From an uncultured Opitutia bacterium (GTDB taxonomy: Bacteria > Verrucomicrobiota > Verrucomicrobiia > Opitutales > CAJWYM01), in assembly GCA_913049555.1 (NCBI GenBank), contig CAJWYM010000012.1, positions 1-56,356 of the forward strand: a DNA stretch of 56,356 nucleotides, written 5' to 3'. The notes below the pieces were generated by a model. The model did not search any database, was not told the DNA's origin, and saw nothing but the letters and a program-made list of their open reading frames with translations. The position numbers and the translations under genes were made by a program. This document shows positions 9,464 to 18,821 of the stretch, in pieces (position 1 is the first letter of the stretch; every line of letters starts with the position of its first letter).

Positions 9464-11011
9464 CTACAATCCAGAACGACGCCATTCATTTTTATTCGCC
9501 CACAATAATTGCTCAGCAGCTAAAGGACCCCAAGAACCAGCAACATATTCCTCTACACCTCTCTTTCCACACTTTTTCCAATATTCAAGTATAGGTGTAA
9601 TTAGTTTCCATGAGGCCTCTGTTTCATCCCCCCGAATAAAGAGCGTTGAATCTCCAACCATCGAATCTAAAATCAATCTCTCATAAGCCTCTGGCGTATT
9701 CGATCCAAAAGTCGTTGCGTATCTAAAATCCATCTTAACAGGTTGAGTTCTTGTTTCAAGACCTGGAACCTTGGAATTCATAACTATAGTAACTCCCTCA
9801 TCTGGTTGAATTTTTAATACCATTGTATTTGGAGCCAAATCAAAGCGCTGATCATCACTGAACAAGATCCCTGGAGGACGTTTGAACTGAATTGCAATTT
9901 CACTGACACGAGTACTCATAGATTTACCAGATCGCATGTAAAAAGGAATTCCTTTCCACCTCCAGTTGTTGATGGACAAACGAAGAGCTGCGTAAGTTTC
10001 AGTAGTAGATGTCTCGGGAATTCCCTCAGATTGCATATAACCTGGGACTCTCTCACCATTAATCAATCCCTCTGTGTATTGAGCCCTTACAACATCCCCG
10101 TTGTCAGGATTTAAATCTAAAGGTTGGATTGCTTTTAAAAGCTTCACTTTTTCATCGCGGATAGACTCTGGATCCAAGGATACAGGTGGCTCCATGGCAA
10201 CCAAAGCGAGTAACTGCATCGTATGATTTTGAATCATGTCTCTTAAAGCTCCACTTTGGTCGTAATAGCCACCTCGAGTGCCTACCCCTAATGATTCAGC
10301 AACCGTAATTTGAACACAATTTACATAGTTACGATTCCATATCGGTTCAAAAATTGCATTGGAAAACCTTTGAACTAACAAATCTTGGACGGTCTCTTTT
10401 CCAAGATAATGATCGATTCGATACACTTGCTTTTCATTAAAATTGCGAGTAATGGTTTGGTTCAAAGCTTTTGCTGATTCTAGATCTTTTCCAAATGGCT
10501 TCTCAATAATGACTTTTGACTCTATGGGACTGTTCGCATTGTGATTGGCTAAACCGGAAGCTCCAAGATTTTCTAATATCGGTTCAAAAACATTTGGAGG
10601 GGTTGATATATAAAAAAGGAGCTGTAATTTTCTATCCGAACTTTCTTCGATCTTCAAAATTTTCTCCTTAAGATCCAGATAAGATTTTGGATCATCGTAT
10701 CCACCAGCATGGTACTGAATATTGGCCTCAATTCTTGGCCATACATCGTCTACAATATCTCTTCTTGAGAAGCTTTTGACGGATGTGCGAGCAATTTCCT
10801 GAAACTGTTTATTTTCAATCGGTTTACGTCCCACTCCAATAAAGAAAAACTGAGAAGGCAATAAATTATCCACACCAAGATTGTAAATAGCTGGTATCAA
10901 TTTGCGTGCCGTTAAATCTCCGGAAGCGCCAAAAATAACAATAACCGTGGGTGGAGCCCCTCTGTGTTTGCTTAAACCGTTTAGAAAAGGATGTCTTTTA
11001 TCAGATTCCAT
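9464..11011 (-). CDS. zwf: Glucose-6-phosphate 1-dehydrogenase
   Basis: This enzyme oxidises glucose 6-phosphate with NAD(P) in the first step of the oxidative pentose phosphate pathway. From the ATG chosen here it has 515 residues. The coenzyme motif GASGDLT lies at residues 28-34 and the substrate-site signature RIDHYLGKE at about 198-206, including catalytic H201. The frame stays open 5 codons further up to a TTG at 11026, which would overlap yraN by 4 bp. I prefer the ATG at 11011, 12 bp after the yraN stop. yraN is directly upstream on the same strand. Confidence 0.95.
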   Translation of the reverse strand: MESDKRHPFLNGLSKHRGAPPTVIVIFGASGDLTARKLIPAIYNLGVDNLLPSQFFFIGVGRKPIENKQFQEIARTSVKSFSRRDIVDDVWPRIEANIQYHAGGYDDPKSYLDLKEKILKIEESSDRKLQLLFYISTPPNVFEPILENLGASGLANHNANSPIESKVIIEKPFGKDLESAKALNQTITRNFNEKQVYRIDHYLGKETVQDLLVQRFSNAIFEPIWNRNYVNCVQITVAESLGVGTRGGYYDQSGALRDMIQNHTMQLLALVAMEPPVSLDPESIRDEKVKLLKAIQPLDLNPDNGDVVRAQYTEGLINGERVPGYMQSEGIPETSTTETYAALRLSINNWRWKGIPFYMRSGKSMSTRVSEIAIQFKRPPGILFSDDQRFDLAPNTMVLKIQPDEGVTIVMNSKVPGLETRTQPVKMDFRYATTFGSNTPEAYERLILDSMVGDSTLFIRGDETEASWKLITPILEYWKKCGKRGVEEYVAGSWGPLAAEQLLWANKNEWRRSGL

Positions 11012-11022
11012 ATTTTTTGATC

Positions 11023-11463
11023 TCAATCAATTATACCAATGTTTTCGTAATGGGAAATATTTAATTTGGATTGTTCTATAACAACAATGTCAATTATATC
11101 TACCCTGTACATATATGGCCTATAACTTAGATGATTTAAGTAAGCTCTGCAAGCTTGGGCTAACAACTTTCTCTTTCGTTTGTCTACAGCTTGATAACCT
11201 CTAATAAAAGAGGAATCAGATCGAGTCTTCACTTCGATAAAAACAAGAACTTCTCCGTCCACTGCAATTATGTCTAATTCGCAGCGCTTAAAACGCCAGT
11301 TTCTTTTAACGATCTTGTAATTCTTTTTTTTTAGAAAACGCACAGCGTGGTTTTCTCCAAAATCACCAATCTCCTTCGATGTCCCAAAGGAGAAGCGATT
11401 CTTTGGGAACAAAAAAGATCGATTTGTAAAAAAAAATCGAAAAAAAGAGTATATAAGTTTCAA
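11023..11463 (-). CDS. yraN: UPF0102/YraN-like PD-(D/E)xK nuclease-fold protein
   Basis: The 146-residue protein belongs to the UPF0102 (YraN) family, a putative Holliday-junction-like nuclease fold of uncertain function. Recognisable motifs are KEIGDFGENHAVRFL (30-44), the acidic CELDIIAVDG (E62, D64) and FIEVKTR (E77, K79), which together form a PD-(D/E)xK core. About 25 N-terminal residues are hydrophobic and basic and extend beyond the usual start. zwf follows 12 bp downstream, so the two are probably co-transcribed. Confidence 0.85.
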   Translation of the reverse strand: MKLIYSFFRFFFTNRSFLFPKNRFSFGTSKEIGDFGENHAVRFLKKKNYKIVKRNWRFKRCELDIIAVDGEVLVFIEVKTRSDSSFIRGYQAVDKRKRKLLAQACRAYLNHLSYRPYMYRVDIIDIVVIEQSKLNISHYENIGIID

Positions 11464-11536
11464 CCAATATTAATTTTAAGGAAAGTGCCCTTTTGGAACT
11501 TATAAATATTTTTATAGAAACTGATTTCGAAAAAAA

Positions 11537-12949
11537 TCAACCCTTGATCGCAACGGTTTTACTTTTAAGAAGACTGAAGCGGCCTTTAAAGTCTCGTGCA
11601 AAGCCTTTCCAAACGCGTTGGTCCTCTTTAAATTGGTCTTTATCTTTATCCATTGCTTGTTTGATTTCATCATCTCCCATAAAAACAATGAGGTTCATAG
11701 AATATTTTTTCCTAGAAGCGCCCGTTCCGTAATTTTCATCTATCACACTTCTAAGGTAAGCTTGAACCTCTTTCTTTTCATAGAAAAACTTGTAATTACC
11801 AGGGGTATACATTTCCGGAGAATCTCCCTCGGGGCCTTCGGGCTGATCTTTGAAGTTTTTTTGAGCCCACTTATAATAATCTGTTCCTAATTGCCTGTTG
11901 CCTCCAGACTTGACACGCTTTTCTTGGTAAGCTTTGAAGGCAAGTTGAGCATCCCGAGTCCATTGAGCAATTTCTTTCGCATACTCTCTTAATTTGGCAC
12001 GATCCCAACCAGCCTTCTCATAAGCTTTCTTCGCTTTGTCTCTTTCCTTTTTGAGCCAATCAAGCTCCTTCTTATCCGGAGATCTTCGGACATTTTCATA
12101 AAGATCGGTCCAAGAACCTGATATGATAAAGGCCGCATCAGCCTTCTGCTCCATGGCCACCTGAGTGATCTGTAAGCTGTGATTCATTGTAGACCTTGGC
12201 ATTTTCTTTGTGAGTCTGTAATTACCATTGTTGTCGATACCTACATTGTCCGCATCCCTATTAATAGTCTTCACCCAAGAAGCAAATTCACTCTTTGCTG
12301 AGGGGGTAGCAGCCTGTAGACCTTGTTTAAAGAAAAGGAATTGCACAGTCGGTCCAGCTTTATCAAAAAAACCAACATTGAAAACAATTGAAGGAGGGAG
12401 TCCATTGATTAATTTAGTAATCTCATCACGAATCGCATTGTAAGCTTTGAGTCCCCCTTTGATGTCAGTCATCGTTCTATCTGTGCAATCAACCAGAAAT
12501 AAGAAGCGCTCTCCTGAGGCTTTTACTTTAAAGAGTGAAACTGCTTTGGCTCCCATACCAAGTCCACCTCCACCAAGAGCAGAACCTCTACCAATTCCTT
12601 TGCCGATACCAGCAACCCCGATCTTGGTATTTATTTGAGGCAAAGCGATATTGATTTTGGGGGTATTTAAATTATTGATCGCCTTTACTTGAATTCTCTT
12701 TTTAGGCTTCGAGCTTACACTTTTTTTTTGCTGTTGGGCCATTGCCACAGAATACTCAATTTTCTTGGGCACCATTTTTTCAGTTGGAGGAGGGGGAGCA
12801 AACTCTGGTTCCGGAGGAGCCATAGAGGTGGAGACAATCCATCCACCTATCAATACTGCTGCTACAACATGTAAGATTGCACTGATCACAATTACATTGA
12901 GTAACATTGGATTTAGTTTTCGGGTCTTTTTCTTAAATTGAGAAATCAT
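11537..12949 (-). CDS. TonB-like membrane anchor with VWA-like periplasmic domain, partner of ExbBD
   Basis: The 470-residue protein has one N-terminal transmembrane helix (about residues 15-40). A proline-rich segment follows (PPEPEFAPPPPTEK near residues 45-58), then a lysine-rich linker and a glycine-rich segment (near residues 112-135). This front half resembles TonB. The C-terminal part (about 145-460) resembles a von Willebrand A-type domain: SGERFLFLVDCTDRTM is at the MIDAS position, but it reads D-C-T-D-R, not the canonical DxSxS. The usual TonB C-terminal domain is not visible. It is the last gene of a cluster after two ExbD proteins (13004-13845), so I infer it is the energised partner of this ExbBD complex. 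Its ligand is unknown. Confidence 0.6.
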   Translation of the reverse strand: MISQFKKKTRKLNPMLLNVIVISAILHVVAAVLIGGWIVSTSMAPPEPEFAPPPPTEKMVPKKIEYSVAMAQQQKKSVSSKPKKRIQVKAINNLNTPKINIALPQINTKIGVAGIGKGIGRGSALGGGGLGMGAKAVSLFKVKASGERFLFLVDCTDRTMTDIKGGLKAYNAIRDEITKLINGLPPSIVFNVGFFDKAGPTVQFLFFKQGLQAATPSAKSEFASWVKTINRDADNVGIDNNGNYRLTKKMPRSTMNHSLQITQVAMEQKADAAFIISGSWTDLYENVRRSPDKKELDWLKKERDKAKKAYEKAGWDRAKLREYAKEIAQWTRDAQLAFKAYQEKRVKSGGNRQLGTDYYKWAQKNFKDQPEGPEGDSPEMYTPGNYKFFYEKKEVQAYLRSVIDENYGTGASRKKYSMNLIVFMGDDEIKQAMDKDKDQFKEDQRVWKGFARDFKGRFSLLKSKTVAIKG

Positions 12950-13003
12950 GAGTAATTACATTATAAATTAAAATAGTTTATTATCAAATTATAGTTTGTT
13001 GAA

Positions 13004-13429
13004 TCAACCGCCGAAAGAAATTGATTTAATTTTAGCCCTTGCACAAGCATTCAATACGTCTATGGATCTTTGATGGGGAGAATACTGATCCGCCTGTATG
13101 GTAACTACCGTCTTAGTTTGAGTCCTATCAGCTGAAACCTTCAATCGAGCTAGCGTAGAGGCAAGGCTTGGCATATCTCTTGAGTAGGGGTTATCCATTG
13201 GAGCTCCATTTAAAAGAACGTTCCCATTTGGCAATATTTGAACGATATGCTCACTGGGAAGATCCAAATTCTTAGAGGGAGGAGCATCTGCCGGCAAAGT
13301 AATTCCAAGATCCGACTCCTGCTGCAAAGGTAAAAACATAAAATATACAAGGAGTAAAAATACAACATCAATCATGGATGTCATATCATAATGGTCTTCT
13401 CCCTCGAGTGCTTCATTTTTCTTAGCCAT
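13004..13429 (-). CDS. ExbD/TolR-family proton-channel subunit (copy 2)
   Basis: The 141-residue protein has one transmembrane helix with the protonatable aspartate in SMIDVVFLLLVYFMF (near residue 21). The periplasmic domain after it is typical of ExbD/TolR. These proteins form, with ExbB, a proton channel that energises a TonB/TolA-like partner. The upstream ExbD copy ends only 8 bp before this start, so the two are co-transcribed. The two copies are only distantly alike, which fits a heteromeric or specialised complex. Confidence 0.88.
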   Translation of the reverse strand: MAKKNEALEGEDHYDMTSMIDVVFLLLVYFMFLPLQQESDLGITLPADAPPSKNLDLPSEHIVQILPNGNVLLNGAPMDNPYSRDMPSLASTLARLKVSADRTQTKTVVTIQADQYSPHQRSIDVLNACARAKIKSISFGG

Positions 13430-13437
13430 GAGATTCC

Positions 13438-13845
13438 TTAACCTTTCCTATTGGCGAAAATTACCTTGAAAACTCCCGCTTGAGCGATTGCATCCATCAC
13501 TTGTCTTATATGACGATGTTCCGTTGCCATATCTCCTCTCAGGAAAACTTCAAATCCTTTAATCCTTGAATTCTTGTCTAGTAATGTAGGTATGATATCT
13601 GTGGGGCTTTGCATTTTCTTGGCTCCTAAATAAACATCTCCAGAACTCGTGACTGTAAGATATTGTCTATTTTTAGCCAATTCGGGAACAATAGACTGAT
13701 CTGAAAAAGGGAGGTCAATTTCTACAGATTCATCGGAAACCATACTCGCAACCGTCATAAAAAAAGCTATCAATAGAAATACAATATCGATCATGGGTGT
13801 CATATCAAATGCACCGTCATCTTGAGGAGGTTGTTCCACCTTCAT
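13438..13845 (-). CDS. ExbD/TolR-family proton-channel subunit (copy 1)
   Basis: The 135-residue protein has the family layout: a short cytoplasmic tail, a transmembrane helix with the key aspartate (DMTPMIDIVFLLIAFFM) and a periplasmic domain. Upstream of the ATG is an AAGGAG Shine-Dalgarno motif about 6 to 7 nt away, one of the few clear ribosome binding sites in the window. ExbB ends 42 bp upstream. Confidence 0.9.
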   Translation of the reverse strand: MKVEQPPQDDGAFDMTPMIDIVFLLIAFFMTVASMVSDESVEIDLPFSDQSIVPELAKNRQYLTVTSSGDVYLGAKKMQSPTDIIPTLLDKNSRIKGFEVFLRGDMATEHRHIRQVMDAIAQAGVFKVIFANRKG

Positions 13846-13887
13846 CGTCTTCTCCTTTATTTTTTATTAAAAATAAGAGCTTACCGA

Positions 13888-14700
13888 TTACTCCTCGGTT
13901 TCCTCTTCTACGTATTCTTCCTCTAAATCCTGAGCAGCTTCATCCTCTCCTTCAGCATAAGCTTCACCCCCTGTTCTTACAGAGTTAACAAAGATAAAGA
14001 GAATGTCTCCAACCTGTTGAGATACTTTTGCGACAATTGCTCCGTATTTGTTCTTAAAGAAAAAGTAGAAAAACATCGCTGGAATACCGACAATCATACC
14101 ACTTGCGGTTGTGATGAGTGCTTCTGAGATATTCCCAGCGAGCAATTTTGGATCTCCAGTTCCTTGAGCAGCAATTACATTGAAAGCTTTTACCATACCA
14201 GAAACAGTTCCTAATAGTCCTACCATAGGAGCTAAAGTAGCAATGACATTTAAATAATTAATCAATACAAAAGGAGCTGCCATTTCTTGACCAGAGGTTT
14301 CCTCCATCGCTTTTTCTATAGATTCTGGGTCTAACTCATCAGTAACTCGATTTAAACCAGCACCTACAATGTTAGTGACCGCACAATTATTCTGTGAACA
14401 AACTTCTATTGCGCTTGGAACATCCAATCTTTTTAAAGAGTCCTTAACCTGCTCTTGAAGATCCGGGCGTAGAAATTGTTTCGGTCTGATGGCAAGAAAA
14501 TTGTATATAATGAATCCGACCATAGCCATTGACATTAACGTAAGGGGATACATAGCCCATCCACCTGTAACATACATATCAATGAGAGATTTACTCTCCA
14601 CTTCGGTCACCTGCTCTGCGGAATCCTGAGCATAGATGAATAATGGTGCGAGAAATGCCATAATTATAGACAACAGAGGCAATTTATAGTTTCTGAACAT
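13888..14700 (-). CDS. ExbB/TolQ/MotA-family proton-channel subunit
   Basis: From the ATG chosen here the protein has 270 residues: a signal-like N-terminus (about residues 8-24) and then three transmembrane segments. The last two carry the MotA/TolQ/ExbB signature (LAPMVGLLGTVSGMVKAF, then ALITTASGMIVGIPAMFFYF). The C-terminus is strongly acidic. The frame extends 19 codons upstream to 14757, but that overlaps the preceding TPR gene, so I chose the internal ATG that gives a good signal peptide. With ExbD it should form an inner-membrane proton channel. Confidence 0.88.
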   Translation of the reverse strand: MFRNYKLPLLSIIMAFLAPLFIYAQDSAEQVTEVESKSLIDMYVTGGWAMYPLTLMSMAMVGFIIYNFLAIRPKQFLRPDLQEQVKDSLKRLDVPSAIEVCSQNNCAVTNIVGAGLNRVTDELDPESIEKAMEETSGQEMAAPFVLINYLNVIATLAPMVGLLGTVSGMVKAFNVIAAQGTGDPKLLAGNISEALITTASGMIVGIPAMFFYFFFKNKYGAIVAKVSQQVGDILFIFVNSVRTGGEAYAEGEDEAAQDLEEEYVEEETEE

Positions 14701-14735
14701 AGATTTGTAGTTTAGTTTTCGTTTGATTTTGAAAG

Positions 14736-15806
14736 TTATAAGGGTTTGGAAGACCACACTGAATTTGGATAAAAAAGCTTAATTTCATCAATAATGCTTT
14801 TAGCAACCTCTTTTTGATCAAGATTGAAATAGCACAATGCACTTTGAAATAACAATTCAGGCATCCATAAAAATCCACGATCTGAAGAAACGACCCCTTG
14901 TGAAATCAAATCCATGGCTGCTCGATAATCCCTACTCTTAATGGAACTTAAAGCCTGAACAAGTTGGTACAAAGAAAAGTCAGGGTTGTTATTATCCAAA
15001 GGATCCAACTTTTCTAAATAATAAGTAGATCCATTCATATCCCCTGTTTTAACCTTACAGTATGCAATCCACAAAATTACTTGTTCATAAAGATCACTCT
15101 CGCGAAATCTTTGAGCTCGCTCGTACAAACCAAGAGCACTGGTATATTCCTCTACCAATATAAACAAACCTGCAGCATGGATAACATTGTCTAAATACTG
15201 GGTCTCAGAGGAACTCAAAGGAATTCTTTTGATCAATTTTAGAGCTTTTTCGTATTCCTTGAGTTGAATCAAACTTGCGGTCACATCGAAGATTTTTTCG
15301 ACAAACAAATCGTCTACTTTCTTAATGTCAAATTCTTCATAAATCTCATAAATTTCATTTGCAGCACCTATCTCAAGCAGTGAATCAATAAAAATTCTAA
15401 GAGGCTTGTGAATATCAATTTTACTATTGGAAATATTCGCAAACTTTATTAAAGGGTAAGCGGATTCTCGAAAAATCTCAACTCCTTCGGCAAACTTTCG
15501 ATCTGCTAATAAAGCAATCGCTTGGTTGTATAAGTCCTTCTGTATATATTTTAATGATTCTGAGCTGGAAACGGGTAAGAGAATTTCCATCTCCTCCATT
15601 CCTTTTTGTGACATTACAAAATTCCGACCATCGAAATCATGGAGGATATATTCTTTTTGGCTGACTCCCTTGCCCTGAGTGACATGGATGGGTAAATTTC
15701 CAAATTCATCAAGGTATTTATTTGCAAAGAGAGAAGCTGCAATGGTGAAAGAACCTAAGAGCAAATAGAAGTGAAATTTAAGAAAAGATAGATTTGAAGT
15801 ATTCAT
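14736..15806 (-). CDS. Exported TPR-like protein of the ExbBD cluster
   Basis: The 356-residue protein starts with a signal peptide (about residues 10-27, ending at a plausible SLFA cleavage site). The remainder is all-helical with repeated segments of the 34-residue TPR type, such as KYIQKDLYNQAIALLADRKF and later AMDLISQ. It likely folds as a periplasmic scaffold. It sits between the 1001-residue TPR protein and ExbB with no gaps of note, so it is part of the same operon. No specific function is recognisable. Confidence 0.6.
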   Translation of the reverse strand: MNTSNLSFLKFHFYLLLGSFTIAASLFANKYLDEFGNLPIHVTQGKGVSQKEYILHDFDGRNFVMSQKGMEEMEILLPVSSSESLKYIQKDLYNQAIALLADRKFAEGVEIFRESAYPLIKFANISNSKIDIHKPLRIFIDSLLEIGAANEIYEIYEEFDIKKVDDLFVEKIFDVTASLIQLKEYEKALKLIKRIPLSSSETQYLDNVIHAAGLFILVEEYTSALGLYERAQRFRESDLYEQVILWIAYCKVKTGDMNGSTYYLEKLDPLDNNNPDFSLYQLVQALSSIKSRDYRAAMDLISQGVVSSDRGFLWMPELLFQSALCYFNLDQKEVAKSIIDEIKLFYPNSVWSSKPL

Positions 15807-15815
15807 GAAATCTTT

Positions 15816-18800
15816 TTACAGGGTATTATTGAGTTCTTGAGCCTCCAAGAAGTAAGGGTTTTCTTTGTAAGAATCCTTAGCCAAACACTCTTTCAAGGTC
15901 TTTTTGGCATCTGCATTATTTCCCATTTTGGTCAAGGTTCGGGCATCCATCATGTATGCTTGTATCGCCCAATCAGCGAAATAAGCATGTCCAACAAAAA
16001 CTCTCTCAAAGAATCCGTGCGCCTCATTGTATTTTTGTTCATCAAAGTAAGAGAGTCCTAAATGATACAAAGCTTGGGCCTGTAAAGTTCCAGTCCTCCA
16101 AGAAGGGGTCTTCAGAATGGATTGATATTTTTCGCGCGCATTCTCGAACTGTCCTTGTTCTCGCATAATATCCCCCATTTTAATAACTAAGAGAGGAACT
16201 TGTTCATTGTCATAAAACTGTAAGGATGCTTTCTCATAATAATTCATTGCAGAATTGTAATTCTTATTTTTCTGAGCTAATTCACCCATTGAAATCAAAG
16301 CATCTAAAACATAGGAAGACTCGGGAAATTCGTCGATCACTTTAGAATTTGCATTTTTAGCAAGTTCTGGATCTGAAGACTTCAGTTTACTTGCAATCCA
16401 AACCAATAGTTTGGGACTTGCAAATTGAAAATCATCCTCTGAAAACACTTTAGACTTGTTTACAAAAATACCCCTTTCCTCAAGCGCCATCTGTAATCTA
16501 AAAGCCAAAGTATATTGCCCTGAATTGTTCGCCTTTTTAAAGGCTGGTTGAAATAAATCCTCGGGAGTTGTTTTTGGAAAAACTGCGTATTGGGTCTTGT
16601 AAGATTTAAGAGTCGATTTAAGAGGGTCAATAATGGTTTCCATGGATTCAAAATCCTTGTCGTTTCTAAACCGCTGTTCCACCTTTCGATCTATGAAACT
16701 ATTTTCCACAAAATATTCATACAGATATCCTTTGTCTTTAATAAAACGCTCACAAAAGTTACTATCTTTCAAACATTCCTCTAAAAATTGAATGGTCTTT
16801 TCAAGATGATTTCTAGTCGTATAGTATTTGCTTACAAATACATCCAGTAATTTATCAACTCCCTTGCTATCTGGGTAATTGCCATAATTAATAATACCCT
16901 CCATATAGTCTTTCTGCATTTCTCCAGGTTTGCCCATCAACTCTTTAGCTCGCCCCATCTCGTAAATAGCATCTGTAAAAGAGGGACTTTCAGGATACTG
17001 ATCTAGAAAATCTTTATATACCCCAGCCATTTCCTGATACATCTTATTTTTAAAAAATAATTTACCTCTCTCAAAAAAAGAGTTCTTTATATAATCTTCA
17101 CTATCCGCATATAAACTCACCTCAGAATAATGCTCGACCGCTTTATCAATTTCTCCTCTAGATCCGTAAATTTGACCAAGAAAGTACTCACACTCACCCC
17201 TTAAACTTCCAGTATTGTATTTGTCGATGAAGTTTTTGAACGCCTCTTCACCTCCATCGACATCTCCAGACCCATAGATGGAGACCGCATATCTGTACAA
17301 TCCATCCTCATTGTAGGTGGAAAAAGGATATTTATCCACTAGAGGACCAAAAAACTCTTTTGCTCTATTGAAGTTGCCTTGATAAATAGAAGCCAATCCA
17401 ACCCAGTAATAACAACCGTCCAGCCAAGGGGCTTTTGGATAACTATTAATAAATTGTTTGAATTTTGAGATGAGCGTATCAATTTCGTTCAGTTGCAACC
17501 AAGTATTTCCCATCAAATAAATAACAACCCCCCCATCTTGATTTTCCGAAAATTGCTCTACGAATTCGTTGCCCAATTCGAAAAAGCGGTCATAGTCTCC
17601 CTGATCTTGGTAAACCTGCATCATCATCATAGCTACATCTTTTCTGAAAGCTTGATAAGATGGGTTTGCTAAATATTCACGCCCAATATCCATCGCCAAT
17701 TCAGGTTTTCCAATTTGATTGGCTCCATGAATCGTTGCAAAGATAAACTCTTCAATATTTTCATGGTCTTTGTAATCGTTTATAATTTTGTTGTGGGAAT
17801 AATAAGCTTCCCAAATTCGACCCGTATCAAAATAAACCCTAGCTTTTAAAATATCTAGATCAGGACCGTAGCTTTCCACCTTTCTGAGGGATTCCATCAA
17901 TTGTTGAGTGTTGAAAATATCGAGCTCTAACTCTTCGATCATTTCTTGTCTCTTTTTTCGTTTAAAAAAAGAGAGCTTACTTTTTAAGGAGCGAATGCGC
18001 TTCTCATTGTAAGCAATCATCTCGTCCGGAGTTAAGGTTAAAGAAAAGAATAAAGAGGCTTGGTTGTACTTACCGGAAGCTCTCATTTGATTGCCTGCTT
18101 TTAGTAGAGCAACATTCAAACCTAGGGAGTAGCGTGAAGGAGATTCTTTCAACAAGGTGGGCAACAAAGCAATGGTTTTATCAACCTGATTTTTCTTTAA
18201 ATACAGTTCCACTAAAGCAGAAGCAGCCCTGCCTTTTTCTTCCTCTTTTTGGGTTTCATTCAATAATTTACGAAACCAAGATTCACCATTGTCCCAGTCT
18301 TGAAGAATGTAATAAGCTTCCACTATTTTTTCTAAAGTAGCCTGATACACTTCCTCGCTGTATCGATAAGGTCTATTGCGTTTATTAATCAACTCTTTAA
18401 GAGGAAGGATCGCATTTTTAAAATCCCCCAAAACTCGATAACAATCAGCCCTAGAGGATAATACATTTACATAGCGTTGCTCACTCTTGAATTCTTTCTC
18501 ATAGAACCCAAAATATTTCAAAGCTTCTCTTAATTCTGAAGGTTGAGTAGTTTGGGAGTGCTTCATCATGTGTCCCAAAGCAACAAAATAAAACAATGGC
18601 TCTAATGGTTTTCTTTTAGTAGCATCCCCTAATGCCTCTGTTCTTTTAATCATTTCCTTAAGATAAGGAAGAGCAGTCGGAAAATCACCAGATTCAATAA
18701 AAGATTCTGTTTGAGCCTTTAAATCAGAAAACGCTAAACTGTTGGGGTCTGATTTTAATGAAGAAGTTAATAATAAAAATAAACAAAAAGTTATTAAAAG

Positions 18801-18821
18801 TGTATTTTTAACAGGAACCAT
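15816..18821 (-). CDS. Large exported tetratricopeptide-repeat protein of the ExbBD cluster
   Basis: The 1001-residue protein has an N-terminal signal peptide (about residues 6-24). Almost the whole remainder is made of helical repeats of TPR character, with recurrent aromatic and alanine positions (AREKYQSIL, AKEFFGPLVDKYP, AVEHYSEVS). It is large for a TPR protein. It resembles the YbgF/CpoB-like scaffold repeats found beside Tol-Pal systems, but I cannot name a homolog. It is the first gene of the cluster, ahead of the second TPR protein and ExbB. The start is an ATG with no Shine-Dalgarno motif. Confidence 0.65.
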   Translation of the reverse strand: MVPVKNTLLITFCLFLLLTSSLKSDPNSLAFSDLKAQTESFIESGDFPTALPYLKEMIKRTEALGDATKRKPLEPLFYFVALGHMMKHSQTTQPSELREALKYFGFYEKEFKSEQRYVNVLSSRADCYRVLGDFKNAILPLKELINKRNRPYRYSEEVYQATLEKIVEAYYILQDWDNGESWFRKLLNETQKEEEKGRAASALVELYLKKNQVDKTIALLPTLLKESPSRYSLGLNVALLKAGNQMRASGKYNQASLFFSLTLTPDEMIAYNEKRIRSLKSKLSFFKRKKRQEMIEELELDIFNTQQLMESLRKVESYGPDLDILKARVYFDTGRIWEAYYSHNKIINDYKDHENIEEFIFATIHGANQIGKPELAMDIGREYLANPSYQAFRKDVAMMMMQVYQDQGDYDRFFELGNEFVEQFSENQDGGVVIYLMGNTWLQLNEIDTLISKFKQFINSYPKAPWLDGCYYWVGLASIYQGNFNRAKEFFGPLVDKYPFSTYNEDGLYRYAVSIYGSGDVDGGEEAFKNFIDKYNTGSLRGECEYFLGQIYGSRGEIDKAVEHYSEVSLYADSEDYIKNSFFERGKLFFKNKMYQEMAGVYKDFLDQYPESPSFTDAIYEMGRAKELMGKPGEMQKDYMEGIINYGNYPDSKGVDKLLDVFVSKYYTTRNHLEKTIQFLEECLKDSNFCERFIKDKGYLYEYFVENSFIDRKVEQRFRNDKDFESMETIIDPLKSTLKSYKTQYAVFPKTTPEDLFQPAFKKANNSGQYTLAFRLQMALEERGIFVNKSKVFSEDDFQFASPKLLVWIASKLKSSDPELAKNANSKVIDEFPESSYVLDALISMGELAQKNKNYNSAMNYYEKASLQFYDNEQVPLLVIKMGDIMREQGQFENAREKYQSILKTPSWRTGTLQAQALYHLGLSYFDEQKYNEAHGFFERVFVGHAYFADWAIQAYMMDARTLTKMGNNADAKKTLKECLAKDSYKENPYFLEAQELNNTL

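Noticed and set aside
9429-9686. Plus-strand frame over the 3' end of zwf
   Set aside because: It is the antisense shadow of a strongly supported enzyme gene.
11011-11026. Upstream TTG start for zwf
   Set aside because: It would overlap yraN by 4 bp and adds five residues unlike the family; the ATG at 11011 is preferred.
14700-14757. Longer ExbB start at 14757
   Set aside because: It overlaps the preceding TPR gene and spoils the signal peptide.
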